A model generated the notes under the pieces. It had not been told where the DNA came from. It did not search any database and saw only the letters and a program-made list of their open reading frames with translations. Shown here piece by piece: positions 9,991 through 18,756 of a stretch of DNA of 64,000 bases. The translations under genes and the position numbers were made by a program. Source of the DNA: Saprospiraceae bacterium. GTDB lineage: Bacteria > Bacteroidota > Bacteroidia > Chitinophagales > Saprospiraceae. Location of the stretch: NCBI GenBank assembly GCA_020628645.1, contig JAHDES010000010.1, forward strand, positions 54,781 through 118,780. The letters are read 5' to 3'. The number at the start of each line of letters is the position of its first letter. The first letter of the stretch is position 1.

Positions 9991-10453
9991 CAACTACATC
10001 TATTTTCTATTGTCAACTTTTATTAACATTTCATCTAAATCTCAAAGAGTCCTTTTTTTATTTAAAAAACTTAGAAGCTTAATGACATTAAGCTTCTTAA
10101 TAGCTAATGCTTTTATATCAATGTGTTAGCCCTAAATTTAGTTATTCCTTTCTTCAGAAACTGAAAACTTTTACGCCAATCATATACTATCTCAAAAAGA
10201 CAATACATAAAATATTAACCACTAGCTAAAAATAATTAGATTAAAAAATAATTTATTCATTTTTACATGTAACCTAAAAAAGATAGGCGCGTAAAATTTG
10301 GAGTAATTATTCTACAATTTGTGAAAGCTCAGTGTTAATAACCCTCCTCTATCCTAGTTTACTCTTCAATTATTTTATATCTGCTTAATAAATAAGCAGC
10401 ATAGAGCGTTATGAAATACTATAGTTTCACAGTTTTAACATCCGTAATCCAAC
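9991..10453. other. Non-coding stretch with two further hairpins
   Basis: No credible ORF is seen here. A 12-13-bp near-perfect palindrome lies at 10071-10098 (core AGAAGCTTAATG and its complement). A 7-bp inverted repeat, CTGCTTA at 10381-10387 with TAAGCAG at 10393-10399, sits 54 nt before the regulator gene at 10454 and could be an operator. I found no TAnnTTTG box. Confidence 0.5.
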
Positions 10454-11728
10454 ATGGCAAGAATTTTAATAACCGACGACGAAGGAAGTATCCGAAAAAC
10501 GCTGAGAGAAATCCTTGAGTTTGAAAAGTATGATGTTGACGAAGCTGCAGATGGCTTAGAATGTCTAGTCAAACTTAAAAAGAGCAAATATGATGTCATA
10601 GTAATGGACATCAAAATGCCCAAAATGGATGGAATGGAAGCATTGGAGCGTGTACAATTATTAGTACCTGATACTCCTGTTGTAATGATCTCAGGACATG
10701 CAAGTATAGACACGGCTGTAGACGCCGTCAAAAAGGGTGCATTTGATTTCATTTCTAAACCACCTGATTTAAATCGTTTGTTAATTACAATTCGTAATGC
10801 CATTGACAAATCTGCCCTCGTCTCTGAAACAAAGGTCCTGAAACGTCGCGTTAGCAAATTTAAAACCCAAGAAATTATTGGTGGATCAAATGCTATCAGT
10901 AAAATAAAAACAACTATTGATCGTGTAGCACCTACTGAAGCTCGAGTGTTAATCACAGGTCAAAACGGTACAGGAAAAGAATTAGTAGCGCGTTGGGTAC
11001 ATGAAAAAAGCCCTCGATCTAAGCATCCTATTGTAGAAGTCAACTGTGCTGCAATACCCTCTGAATTAATTGAAAGTGAATTATTTGGGCACGAAAAAGG
11101 TTCTTTTACAGGAGCTTACAAGCAAAAAATTGGAAAATTTGAGCAAGCAAATGGTGGTACCATCTTTTTAGATGAGATCGGCGATATGAGTCTTTCTGCC
11201 CAAGCTAAAGTATTGCGTGCTTTACAAGAAAATAAAATTACACGTGTAGGTGGTGATAAAGAAATTCGAGTTGATGTACGAGTGGTCGCAGCTACGAATA
11301 AAGATTTGCGAAGAGAAATAGAAGCAGGGAACTTCCGTGAAGATTTATATCACCGTTTGGCTGTAATCATTATCGAGGTGCCGCCTCTGAATCAACGAAG
11401 AGATGATATTCCTTCTTTGGTAGAGCACTTTAATAAAACAATTTGCAATGAATATGGTGTTTCTCCTAAAAAAATTGAAGCAGCTGCTTTAGATGCTCTT
11501 AAACAAGTTAATTGGTCTGGTAATATTCGTGAATTACGTAATGTGGTGGAACGCCTTATTATTCTAAGTCAAGGATCTATTACAAAGGATGATGTAATGA
11601 GTTTTGTAGTGCCTACAAGTGCTGAAAACTCACATAAATTACGTGAAATATTTGACAAATTTAATAGTATCGATGAACTGCATCAATTTATTGAAAAAGA
11701 ATTCAATAGCTATAAAATGGCTACTTAA
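10454..11728 (+). CDS. NtrC-type sigma54-interacting response regulator lacking the C-terminal HTH
   Basis: This is a 424-residue protein. Residues 1-125 form a receiver domain with acidic pair D8/D9, phospho-acceptor D52 (VMDIKMP), S80 and K102. Residues about 140-375 form the sigma54 AAA+ domain with Walker A GQNGTGKE (169-176), the sigma54-contact loop GSFTGA (216-221), Walker B FLDEIGD, and the R-finger region REDLYHRLAV. The usual C-terminal Fis-type helix-turn-helix is absent. The chain ends at EKEFNSYKMAT and is followed within 30 nt by a terminator, so no HTH is hidden in another frame. It may activate sigma54 promoters without DNA binding, as known for FlgR- and CtcC-like regulators. 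No cognate kinase is adjacent. Confidence 0.93.
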   Translation: MARILITDDEGSIRKTLREILEFEKYDVDEAADGLECLVKLKKSKYDVIVMDIKMPKMDGMEALERVQLLVPDTPVVMISGHASIDTAVDAVKKGAFDFISKPPDLNRLLITIRNAIDKSALVSETKVLKRRVSKFKTQEIIGGSNAISKIKTTIDRVAPTEARVLITGQNGTGKELVARWVHEKSPRSKHPIVEVNCAAIPSELIESELFGHEKGSFTGAYKQKIGKFEQANGGTIFLDEIGDMSLSAQAKVLRALQENKITRVGGDKEIRVDVRVVAATNKDLRREIEAGNFREDLYHRLAVIIIEVPPLNQRRDDIPSLVEHFNKTICNEYGVSPKKIEAAALDALKQVNWSGNIRELRNVVERLIILSQGSITKDDVMSFVVPTSAENSHKLREIFDKFNSIDELHQFIEKEFNSYKMAT

Positions 11729-11757
11729 TTTGTAGTCGATCTCTATAAAAACGACTA

Positions 11758-11782
11758 AAAGCCCGTCTTTTTGATGGGCTTT
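11758..11782 (+). terminator. Intrinsic terminator of the response regulator gene
   Basis: A 10-bp stem (AAAGCCCGTC with GATGGGCTTT, one G-U) and a TTTTT loop, followed by TGTTATTT, 29 nt after the stop codon. Confidence 0.8.
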
Positions 11783-11928
11783 TGTTATTTATCAATAGTT
11801 TTTTCTATTTTGTGCGGCTTTTTAAAAATGTTTTTAAAAACTACTATTTGTAATTCATCTAGAGCTGCCAATAAAGGTGTTCCCTATTAAAAAACATCCA
11901 CTAGCTCGCCAAATTATACACTAAGATT

Positions 11929-12654
11929 ATGGAAAACAATGCAAATATCGGCCTCAATAACCGCCGTATGAAACAATGGACAAAAATCAAAGGGGAAAAT
12001 GCTTGGACAATGTTCAAAGTAATTGCTGAATTTGTAGATGGCTTTGAAATTATGAATCATATTGGTCCTTGTGTCTCTATTTTTGGTTCAGCTCGAACCA
12101 AACCAGAACACCCTTATTATCAATTAGCTGTAAAAATTGCGGCTCGTGTCACAGAAGAAGGTTATGGAGTCATTACAGGTGGAGGCCCCGGTATCATGGA
12201 GGCAGGAAATAAAGGTGCAAGCGAAGCTGGAGGGTTAAGTGTAGGCTTAAATATTGATCTCCCTTTTGAACAAAGTCATAATCCATATATTAATCCAGAA
12301 TTAAATCTCAATCATCGCTACTTTTTTGTACGAAAGGTAATGTTTGTGAAATATGCACAAGCATTTGTAGTTATGCCTGGTGGATTTGGAACACTGGATG
12401 AATTATTTGAGGTACTTACTCTAATTCAAACAAAGAAAATCTCGCGTGTACCTGTAATTTTAGTAGGAACAGAGTTTTGGTCTGGAATGCGTGAATGGAT
12501 ACAACAGACTATGCTTGAAAAGGCTCGAAATATTAGTCCCGAAGACATGAATTTGATTCCTATTACAGATGATCCTGAAGAAGTCATTCGTTATATCAAT
12601 GAATTTTATTCTGATGAACGACCGGGTCAATTGAGTCCTAATTATGAGTTATAA
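11929..12654 (+). CDS. LOG-family nucleotide 5'-monophosphate phosphoribohydrolase
   Basis: This 241-residue protein is of the TIGR00730/LOG (lonely guy) family, which cleaves nucleoside or cytokinin riboside 5'-monophosphates to the base and ribose 5-phosphate. Both signature motifs are present: GGGPGIMEAGNKGA near residue 84 and PGGFGTLDELFE near residue 148. These hold the catalytic Arg/Glu-type residues and the phosphate site. An N-terminal extension of about 45 residues precedes the SIFGSART strand, typical of the longer Bacteroidota members. No signal peptide, so cytoplasmic. The gene stands alone and converges on the small lipoprotein at 12716. The physiological substrate cannot be told from sequence. 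Confidence 0.93.
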   Translation: MENNANIGLNNRRMKQWTKIKGENAWTMFKVIAEFVDGFEIMNHIGPCVSIFGSARTKPEHPYYQLAVKIAARVTEEGYGVITGGGPGIMEAGNKGASEAGGLSVGLNIDLPFEQSHNPYINPELNLNHRYFFVRKVMFVKYAQAFVVMPGGFGTLDELFEVLTLIQTKKISRVPVILVGTEFWSGMREWIQQTMLEKARNISPEDMNLIPITDDPEEVIRYINEFYSDERPGQLSPNYEL

Positions 12655-12715
12655 AACATTTTTATCTCAAAAAATTGTTTTAAATAAAAAAAAATAACTA
12701 TTTTTGTTTTAAAAT

Positions 12716-12913
12716 CTAGTTCTTTTTCTTTTTTCGCATTTCTTTAGGGAATAGATTGGATTTACCCTTTTTTGTAGGATACCCTTTTTTATCCATTTTT
12801 ACAGAAGCATTTTCTGTAGAAGGACAACCATATTTAGGTGCACAAGCAGGTAAACTTGCAAACACAAAAAAAGAAAAAACGATTAAAATGATATAAGAAT
12901 TTAGTTTTTTCAT
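12716..12913 (-). CDS. Small lipoprotein, unknown function
   Basis: This 65-residue protein starts MKKLNSYIILIVFSFFVF and has a lipobox-like LPAC (Cys at about residue 24), so it is probably an outer-membrane or periplasmic lipoprotein. The mature part is about 40 residues, ends in a very basic run (EMRKKKKN), and holds one more cysteine. I do not recognise a named family. The gene is convergent with the LOG gene, 61 bp away. It has a credible signal sequence and a plain ATG, which argues that it is real despite its size. Confidence 0.7.
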   Translation of the reverse strand: MKKLNSYIILIVFSFFVFASLPACAPKYGCPSTENASVKMDKKGYPTKKGKSNLFPKEMRKKKKN

Positions 12914-13129
12914 AAAAGATTTAAAATTTTAAGCAATAATTACATTTTAGATTAAATTCAGTGCAAAACGAACACATTACATTAAAATGAATATATTTTA
13001 GCCTTAAAATATTTTTTTTTTACTCTTATTGAAACGATTTTTTCTAAAAAAAGTATACGAAAATACAAAAAAGTGGGGCTGAAACCCCTATTAATATTGG
13101 CTTATAGCTAAATTTTTAATTTAACAAAC

Positions 13130-13160
13130 TTGTTTTTAATTACTTTTGCACATACATTTG
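13130..13160 (+). promoter_or_regulatory. Bacteroidota-type promoter for the HU gene
   Basis: TTG at 13130-13132 and TACATTTG at 13153-13160 with a 20-nt spacer. Transcription would start near 13165, giving a leader of about 28 nt before the ATG at 13193. A second box, TACTTTTG, lies at 13141-13148. Confidence 0.65.
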
Positions 13161-13192
13161 TGCCTCATTTTTAATCAAATAAAATTTCTATC

Positions 13193-13465
13193 ATGAACAA
13201 AGGAGATTTAATTAACAAAATCGCAGAAGAAGCAAACTTAACTAAAGCACAAGCAAGTGATGCTTTAAGTGCAACTTTAAGTGCTATCTCTGAAACATTG
13301 AAAGATGGCGACAAAGCTTCTTTAATCGGTTTCGGTACTTTCTCTGTTACTGAAAGAAGTGCTCGTACAGGTAGAAATCCTAAGACAGGAGCTGCTATTG
13401 ACATTCCAGCTAAAATGGTTGTTAAGTTCAAGCCTGGTAAAGAGCTTTCTGAGTCATTGAACTAA
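13193..13465 (+). CDS. HU/IHF-family DNA-binding protein
   Basis: A 90-residue protein with the full histone-like HU fold: N-terminal helices (MNKGDLINKIAEEANLTKAQ), the dimer-core GFGTFSVTERSARTGRNP, and the beta-arm segment KTGAAIDIPAKMVVKFKPGK. It binds and bends DNA and compacts the nucleoid. Length is the family norm. Codons are distinctly optimised compared with neighbours, as expected for an abundant protein. It has its own promoter and a strong terminator, so it is monocistronic. HU rather than IHF is likely, but the sequence alone does not settle homo- versus heterodimer use. Confidence 0.97.
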   Translation: MNKGDLINKIAEEANLTKAQASDALSATLSAISETLKDGDKASLIGFGTFSVTERSARTGRNPKTGAAIDIPAKMVVKFKPGKELSESLN

Positions 13466-13489
13466 GATACACTTAAGATTTAAATCCTT

Positions 13490-13527
13490 GAAAAGATGAA
13501 AAGATTTCATGATCTTTTCGTCTTTTC
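13490..13527. terminator. Bidirectional terminator between HU and the convergent gene
   Basis: A 16-bp stem (GAAAAGATGAAAAGAT with ATCTTTTCGTCTTTTC, one G-U) and a 6-nt loop. T-rich sequence follows on the plus side and A-rich sequence precedes it, so it can serve both convergent genes. Confidence 0.85.
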
Positions 13528-13552
13528 TTCTTTCTTAGTTACTGTTTCCCTA

Positions 13553-14644
13553 CTAATGCCCACGCATCAAAAATCGATCCCCATTCATAAATTCTACAGA
13601 ACTAATCGTTCGTCGTCCTGTCAAATATAAATAAACCATTCCCTTGTTTGTTTCTATTTCTATTTGAAACCGTTCTTGAAGTCCTTGTGCCGCCTCATTT
13701 TCCCGTTCTTTTAATTTCTTTATAGTATAACGTTTAAGTTGATTCGTTTCTGAGCCATCTTCATTTACTACTATTGACCGTACCTCAATATAATATTCTC
13801 GAATTTCTTTAGTTTGTACCACTGTAGATTCAGCTACTTGAGTCGAATCAACTCCTTCTTCTAGTTCATTCATTTCCTCTTCTATCCTTTCTTCATCCAC
13901 TATTCGTTCTTCTTCGTATTCCTCTTCGATTTCTTCTTCTTCATATTCTCCTAACTCAATATTGAACTCTTTCTTTTTCTTCTTTTCCTTTTTCTTTTCA
14001 GTTTTGACCTTTTTGGTTTTCTCAATTAACTTAATCTCTTCGACAAAAGATACGGTGAGAGAATCTGCCGCATACAATCGTTCTTGTATATTGCCATCTT
14101 GCGTATATACTTTAAAGAATGGATAAATAGTCGTTCCCCAAATAGAGTCTATTTCTTCTAATTCTAATTCTGTTCGATCCGTAAAATAAACTTTATCTGC
14201 TGCTCGTATTTCATCCGATAAACTAGGCATCAAAAAAATCATTTCTGGCTCGTTTACAGAACCTTTGAATACAAGCGCATCTACATAATATTTATTGGCT
14301 AAAATCACTTTCAAATGCCCCTGACGACGTGAATCGCGCGCACTTATTAGTTTTAGAATGAATCCATACTCTGTAGTATTGATATTATTGACATTATATA
14401 CCCCTTCTATTTCATATCCACGTACATACAAATTACTTCTGGTGATACCAAAGGAGTATTCATCTGGTGATAAATCTTCTTCTCGTTCATTGGGTATTTC
14501 TAATTTAGAAGGTACAAAATTATAGCCTACCAAATCAGATGGGCTTAAAAACTTCTTATCGGAGAAATAAGAATAGTCTTGAGCAATAAGAGATATGGAA
14601 CAAGCAAGGAATACAAATAATATAATGTTGTGAATGTATTTCAT
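13553..14644 (-). CDS. Secreted protein with charged Glu/Lys-rich middle, unknown function
   Basis: This 363-residue protein has a signal peptide ending near SLIAQ (about residue 21). The first 190 or so residues look like a folded beta domain. Residues about 200-265 are a highly charged low-complexity stretch: first Lys-rich (KKEKKKKK), then Glu-rich (YEEEEIEEEYEEE). This explains the long poly-E/K base pattern. The C-terminal 90 residues (EIREYYIEVRSIVVNEDG onward) are again ordered. I do not recognise a family. The charged stretch may be a flexible or ion-binding linker. The gene ends 25 bp from the HU terminator. Confidence 0.75.
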   Translation of the reverse strand: MKYIHNIILFVFLACSISLIAQDYSYFSDKKFLSPSDLVGYNFVPSKLEIPNEREEDLSPDEYSFGITRSNLYVRGYEIEGVYNVNNINTTEYGFILKLISARDSRRQGHLKVILANKYYVDALVFKGSVNEPEMIFLMPSLSDEIRAADKVYFTDRTELELEEIDSIWGTTIYPFFKVYTQDGNIQERLYAADSLTVSFVEEIKLIEKTKKVKTEKKKEKKKKKEFNIELGEYEEEEIEEEYEEERIVDEERIEEEMNELEEGVDSTQVAESTVVQTKEIREYYIEVRSIVVNEDGSETNQLKRYTIKKLKERENEAAQGLQERFQIEIETNKGMVYLYLTGRRTISSVEFMNGDRFLMRGH

Positions 14645-14959
14645 TTATATATGTGTAGTTTATACAAAGGTCGAGAAAATACTATTATACGATAAATCAA
14701 TTAAAGAGTTGGTCACTTTCTTGCGATAGAAATGTTAAAATTTAATAGTTTTTTGATTTTTACAATATGAATATGTAGATTTATGGCACTTCGTTAAACA
14801 ATAAAAAAATAAAAGTCTAAACAACATCTCACAAAATCTTGTATTATTAAATTTTGATAATATAACGAAGCCTTAAAATTATTAAAACAACTATAATTTC
14901 TCAAAGGAAGTAGACAATCCTTTGATAACCAATTGGTAATATATATTATTCAATAAAAC

Positions 14960-15002
14960 GGGCAAACGCTGAGAAGTTTGAGCGCTCATCAGCAGAATGC
15001 CC
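14960..15002 (+). promoter_or_regulatory. Candidate structured leader before the lipoprotein gene
   Basis: In a 387-bp non-coding gap, GGGCA at 14960-14964 pairs with TGCCC at 14998-15002 and encloses GCTGA...TCAGC and the palindrome GAGCGCTC. The compact multi-stem shape sits 30 nt before the ATG at 15032. It is locally GC-rich in very AT-rich surroundings. It may be an RNA regulatory element or a chance fold. I match it to no known riboswitch. The rest of the gap (14645-14959) shows nothing I can name. Confidence 0.35.
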
Positions 15003-15031
15003 TATTTAGTAATCTAAATTAATAATAATCT

Positions 15032-16039
15032 ATGAAAAAATTAGTTTTTTTCCTATTAGTAGGCGGATTATTTTTCGCCTGTAACAAAGAAGATGTCCAA
15101 GAATTGACGTCTATTGAAAATGCTACAGAAATTGATTTTCTCGAAAAAAACGAGATTACACCGCAAGTCAGCAATGGCTATTTAGTATTTGAATGTGAAG
15201 AGAAAATGGAGGAATTTATTATCAAACTTACAAAAAGTGAAGTCGACCCTACTACTATTGCATCTACTTTTGGATTTAATTCTTACTTGGAACATGTGCC
15301 ACAAACCGAGCAAAATGAAGTGATTTTTGGTGATAAATATTTCGCTGCTACACTTAATATGGATGGAATGATTGGGGTTGGAACTTATATTTTCAAAGTA
15401 AACCCTCCTACTGAAGAAGTTTTTGTAATAAGCAATTCGGCAGGTAACAAAAGTATAAAAGCTCTTAAAAATGCACAATCTCAAAATAATTTACCTAGCA
15501 ATGCACTTGTTTTTTCTTTTGAAGATGAAATTTTTGAACTTTTAGAAAAGGGAGCCACTTGTGAAGAAAAAATGGGGTGTGATGAAGATTGCAGTCCTCC
15601 TCAAAGAGTAATAAAACAAGACTTTAAATATTGTGGTGAAAATGACGAGTTTGAACTAATTGGCTTTTATTGGCTCCAAGTTAGATATAGCAAAGTAGGT
15701 TTTTGGAAATATGCTAATATTCATTTCCAACAAGGGGCTGTAAATGGAATATCCACTGCCGATTGGGATATTAGATATTCTGCACGTTGGAAAAGAAAAT
15801 GTAGAACACCTATTGGTAGTGATTTTAGTGACTATGTATGTAGCTTTGTTCCTCTTCAAGGGGAAGATCAATGTTTCCCTTTTAGTTCTTCCAGATTCAA
15901 AAATAGATTATATCAAAGCACAAGATGTCTTTCTGCTTATGACATAAGAGCTGATGCCAGAATAGAAAGTATCTGTGATGAAACCCAATTAATATGGACT
16001 GGAGAAGCTAGAATTTCACATAATCTTCAAGCACTCTAA
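15032..16039 (+). CDS. Lipoprotein of unknown family, first of two tandem paralogues
   Basis: This 335-residue protein starts MKKLVFFLLVGGLFFACNKE, a clear lipobox with Cys at residue 17. It aligns along its whole length with the next gene (16188-17174). Shared blocks are NGYLVFECEEKMEEF, the region around IFSFEDE/DKxFxLLE, DIRYSARWKRKCRTPI, FVPLQGEDxCFPF and the C-terminal TRCLSAYDxRADARIESICDE. Conserved cysteines in the second half suggest disulfides in a folded C-terminal domain. I do not recognise the family. Being a lipoprotein, it is probably periplasmic or surface-exposed. A hairpin at 16089-16144 separates it from its paralogue. Confidence 0.85.
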   Translation: MKKLVFFLLVGGLFFACNKEDVQELTSIENATEIDFLEKNEITPQVSNGYLVFECEEKMEEFIIKLTKSEVDPTTIASTFGFNSYLEHVPQTEQNEVIFGDKYFAATLNMDGMIGVGTYIFKVNPPTEEVFVISNSAGNKSIKALKNAQSQNNLPSNALVFSFEDEIFELLEKGATCEEKMGCDEDCSPPQRVIKQDFKYCGENDEFELIGFYWLQVRYSKVGFWKYANIHFQQGAVNGISTADWDIRYSARWKRKCRTPIGSDFSDYVCSFVPLQGEDQCFPFSSSRFKNRLYQSTRCLSAYDIRADARIESICDETQLIWTGEARISHNLQAL

Positions 16040-16088
16040 GCTTGATTGTTATTATGCGATTCAAATATTAAAAAACGTGTTACATTGA

Positions 16089-16144
16089 GATAAAAGAACT
16101 ATTGTATACTTATTGTTTTTATGGTGTGTGATGGTTCTTTTATC
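16089..16144 (+). terminator. Hairpin between the paired lipoprotein genes
   Basis: An 11-bp perfect inverted repeat (GATAAAAGAAC at 16089-16099 and GTTCTTTTATC at 16134-16144) with a 34-nt loop, between the two paralogues. It may act as a partial terminator. No U-run follows. Confidence 0.4.
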
Positions 16145-16187
16145 CCAATTTTATACTATTTTTTATTAATCAAAATTATTTAAAACT

Positions 16188-17174
16188 ATGAAAAATTTAT
16201 TGTTCCTCTTGCTAGGATGCGGATTATTTTTTGCTTGCAACAAAGAAGAAATAAAAACTCTATCTTCTTTGGAAAACAATTCAGAATATTCTTCACTTGA
16301 AAAAAAAGAATATAGACCAGACCTCAAAAATGGTTATTTAGTATTTGAGTGTGAAGAAAAAATGGAAGAATTCATTGTTGGGTATACTAAAAAAAATGTA
16401 GACCCTAGTTCTATTTCAGAAACGTATGGCTATAATTCTTATTATGACGTTGTACCAAATACCCCTCAAAATGAAGTGATTTTTGAGGATGAATATTTTG
16501 CTGCCACCATTAATCAATATGGCATGATTGGTATAGGGGAATATATTTTTAAAATGAATCCTTCTACCGAAGAGGTATTTGCGCTTAGTAGTACAGCTAG
16601 TAATCAAAGCATTAAAGCCATGCAAAAAGCGACCTCTCAGGATGAACTCCCAAGTGATGCTCTTATTTTTTCTTTTGAAGATAAAGTTTTTCAATTATTG
16701 GAAGGCAATACTTCTTGTGAAGAAAAATTTGATTGTGGTGAGCCTTGCTCTCCTAATAATTTAAATTTTATAGATAATCCAAGTTATTGTGAAACTTCTT
16801 CTGGGCTTATAGGTGATTTCCATATTCATGTAAGATATATCCATATTGGTATCTGGAAACATGCCACTCTAGTCTTTAAGCAGGGTTCAAATACTTCTGA
16901 AGTCGCAAATTTTGATATAAGATATTCTGCTCGCTGGAAAAGAAAATGTAGAACTCCTATTAGTAGTGAATCAAATAATTATGTATGTAATTTTGTTCCA
17001 CTTCAAGGAGAAGATGAGTGTTTTCCTTTCAAGAATACACCTAAATTTAAAGTTAATTTTTATCAAGGAACTAGATGTTTATCTGCATACGATTTCCGAG
17101 CAGATGCCAGAATAGAAAGTATCTGTGATGAAAATTCCCTAGTCTGGACTGGAGAAGTTAGAATAGTATTCTAA
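16188..17174 (+). CDS. Lipoprotein of unknown family, second tandem paralogue
   Basis: This 328-residue protein begins MKNLLFLLLGCGLFFACNKE with the lipobox Cys near residue 17. It is a full-length paralogue of the gene at 15032. Divergence is highest just after the lipobox and in the central linker after the Cys-rich CEEKFDCGEPC. The C-terminal half (DIRYSARWKRKCRTPI to the end) is nearly constant. This pattern points to a conserved C-terminal fold with a variable middle. A 22-bp perfect terminator stem follows immediately. The role is unknown. The duplication may give two alleles with different ligands. Confidence 0.85.
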   Translation: MKNLLFLLLGCGLFFACNKEEIKTLSSLENNSEYSSLEKKEYRPDLKNGYLVFECEEKMEEFIVGYTKKNVDPSSISETYGYNSYYDVVPNTPQNEVIFEDEYFAATINQYGMIGIGEYIFKMNPSTEEVFALSSTASNQSIKAMQKATSQDELPSDALIFSFEDKVFQLLEGNTSCEEKFDCGEPCSPNNLNFIDNPSYCETSSGLIGDFHIHVRYIHIGIWKHATLVFKQGSNTSEVANFDIRYSARWKRKCRTPISSESNNYVCNFVPLQGEDECFPFKNTPKFKVNFYQGTRCLSAYDFRADARIESICDENSLVWTGEVRIVF

Positions 17175-17178
17175 TGTT

Positions 17179-17225
17179 GATATACAATCACTATGTATTT
17201 CTGAAATACATAGTGATTGTATATC
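17179..17225. terminator. Very strong 22-bp palindromic terminator
   Basis: A perfect 22-bp inverted repeat (starting GATATACAATCAC, loop CTG) directly after the stop of the second lipoprotein. It lies between convergent genes, so it may end transcription from both sides. Confidence 0.85.
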
Positions 17226-17248
17226 TTATGAAGACAATTAAATAAATC

Positions 17249-18244
17249 TTAAAAGAAAAAAGGATGAAATTTCGATCGTCCTAAGGTATTCAATTCGAGT
17301 GTTGGGGAAGGAATTTTTATAATATTCAGTACATTAAATACCGTTCTTAAAAAGGCATTTTTAGTTTTTATCTTTGATAAATCAACGTCTAAGGATAAAT
17401 AAAATTGTCGATAGCGAGGATATTCTATTTCACTCAACTGATAAGACTGCCCCTCATAAATCCAAGAATTTTCAAACCCACCATACACATTTTGAATACC
17501 ATAACCCACCGCTACATTGAGCCATTTTGGAAATTTACTATTCTTCTTGTTTATAAATGAATGAATATTTCCTGATAACCATAAGGTTTGCGCATTATAA
17601 TCTTTCAAAAAAACTGCAGCAGGAGATGTACCAAACAATTGATCTGCCCTTGCTTGTATACTAGTACTATTTGAACCATCCGCAGAATAAATTGGAGCCA
17701 TGGGATATGGTCTTCTAAAAGAGGATACCTTCATCGTAAAACGTTGCTCCTGCCATATTAATTCTTGTGCAGCAAAAACTCCGCAACCTAAAGTATTAAA
17801 TCCAATATCAGCTACCGAAAATCCCCATTTTTCAGAATAGCCATCTAATAGTTCTATGGAAGCTTGTATAAATGTCCCTCCAGCAAAAGCAACCCATACT
17901 GCCTTATCTCGATCCATGCCTGTCCAACGCACTCCTTGAAAAAATAAGCGACTTTCCATATAAGCACTAAAGGTATGCCCTGCTTTGTCCATATCTTCCC
18001 ACTCTCCTCGATCATCAAAAAAATGGAATTTCGAACGTGGAAAATCTTTATACCATAATTCATTCAAGCCAATCATGGAAGCGGTGTAGAGCGTAGTACC
18101 TACACCTGTTGCTAACCAAAATCGTTTCTTATTAAATTCTTCTGCGGGTTGCCAAAAAGAGAGCTGTTCTTGCTTTTGGGCAAGGAGAGATATTGTACTG
18201 AATAGTACAAGAAATAGTAATGCATGGCGGAGGTATAGACTCAT
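17249..18244 (-). CDS. DUF2279-family membrane-associated protein
   Basis: This 331-residue protein uses the ATG at 18244, which places a signal sequence (MSLYLRHALLFLVLFS ... LLAQ) at the N-terminus. An in-frame ATG at 18280 would lie 3 nt past the stop of the upstream gene. The DUF2279 (YfiM-like) core is visible: FWLATGVGTTLYTASMIGL, the FFDDRGEWEDMDKAGHTFSAYMES segment with its conserved Asp/His, and GFSVADIGFNTLGCGVFAAQEL. The family is found widely in Bacteroidota envelopes, but its biochemical role is not established. The C-terminal part (RADQLFGTSPAAVFLKDYNA onward) looks like an outer-membrane beta segment. Confidence 0.85.
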   Translation of the reverse strand: MSLYLRHALLFLVLFSTISLLAQKQEQLSFWQPAEEFNKKRFWLATGVGTTLYTASMIGLNELWYKDFPRSKFHFFDDRGEWEDMDKAGHTFSAYMESRLFFQGVRWTGMDRDKAVWVAFAGGTFIQASIELLDGYSEKWGFSVADIGFNTLGCGVFAAQELIWQEQRFTMKVSSFRRPYPMAPIYSADGSNSTSIQARADQLFGTSPAAVFLKDYNAQTLWLSGNIHSFINKKNSKFPKWLNVAVGYGIQNVYGGFENSWIYEGQSYQLSEIEYPRYRQFYLSLDVDLSKIKTKNAFLRTVFNVLNIIKIPSPTLELNTLGRSKFHPFFF

Positions 18245-18282
18245 ATTATATTGGTATACAAAATAGATACCGAAAGTCATTT

Positions 18283-18717
18283 TTATTCATCCGTAAACGA
18301 AATTCTAACGTGTGCACCATCACAAAAAGGTTTATTAGCTGATGCTCCACAACGACAAAAGGCAGTCGATTCTGTCTTTTGTTGTTGTTCTCCATTCTTT
18401 AGGGTTATATCTACTGTACCTTTTATTAATAAGGGGCCATTTTTTAAAACTGTAATATGGGCATTTGTTGTATCCATATCATCTGCTGGTTTGCTTACTT
18501 CGTCATTACGATAAAAACTCAATGCACCTGATGGACAAGCCTGTACTTGCTCCTCTAATTGCGCTGTTGTAGCATTTTCAATCGTAATCCAAGGACGTGC
18601 TTTGGGGTTATAAACTTGCGGTAACTTTCTTACACAAGTACCTGCATGAATACATTTAGCAGGTTTCCATACTATCGTAATTTCTCCATTGGTATACTCT
18701 TTTTTAACTTCTGCCAT
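18283..18717 (-). CDS. Two-domain iron-sulfur protein: mono-cluster 4Fe-4S domain plus CDGSH domain
   Basis: A 144-residue fusion. The N-terminal domain (residues about 8-70) is the divergent 4Fe-4S mono-cluster type (YjdI-like), with VWKPAKCIHAGTCVRKLP and CPSGALSFY supplying cysteines. The C-terminal domain (about 90-140) carries the CDGSH-type 2Fe-2S motif FCRCGASANKPFCDGAHV (three Cys and one His). Both are small redox or cluster-storage modules. The fused form is known in Bacteroidota and other bacteria. No membrane segment, so cytoplasmic. It lies 39 bp downstream of recG on the same strand, so read-through from recG is possible. The role is likely electron transfer or cluster handling. 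Confidence 0.92.
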   Translation of the reverse strand: MAEVKKEYTNGEITIVWKPAKCIHAGTCVRKLPQVYNPKARPWITIENATTAQLEEQVQACPSGALSFYRNDEVSKPADDMDTTNAHITVLKNGPLLIKGTVDITLKNGEQQQKTESTAFCRCGASANKPFCDGAHVRISFTDE

Positions 18718-18756
18718 AATTTTGGTTTTTTGTATAACTATTTTTCATTAATAATT

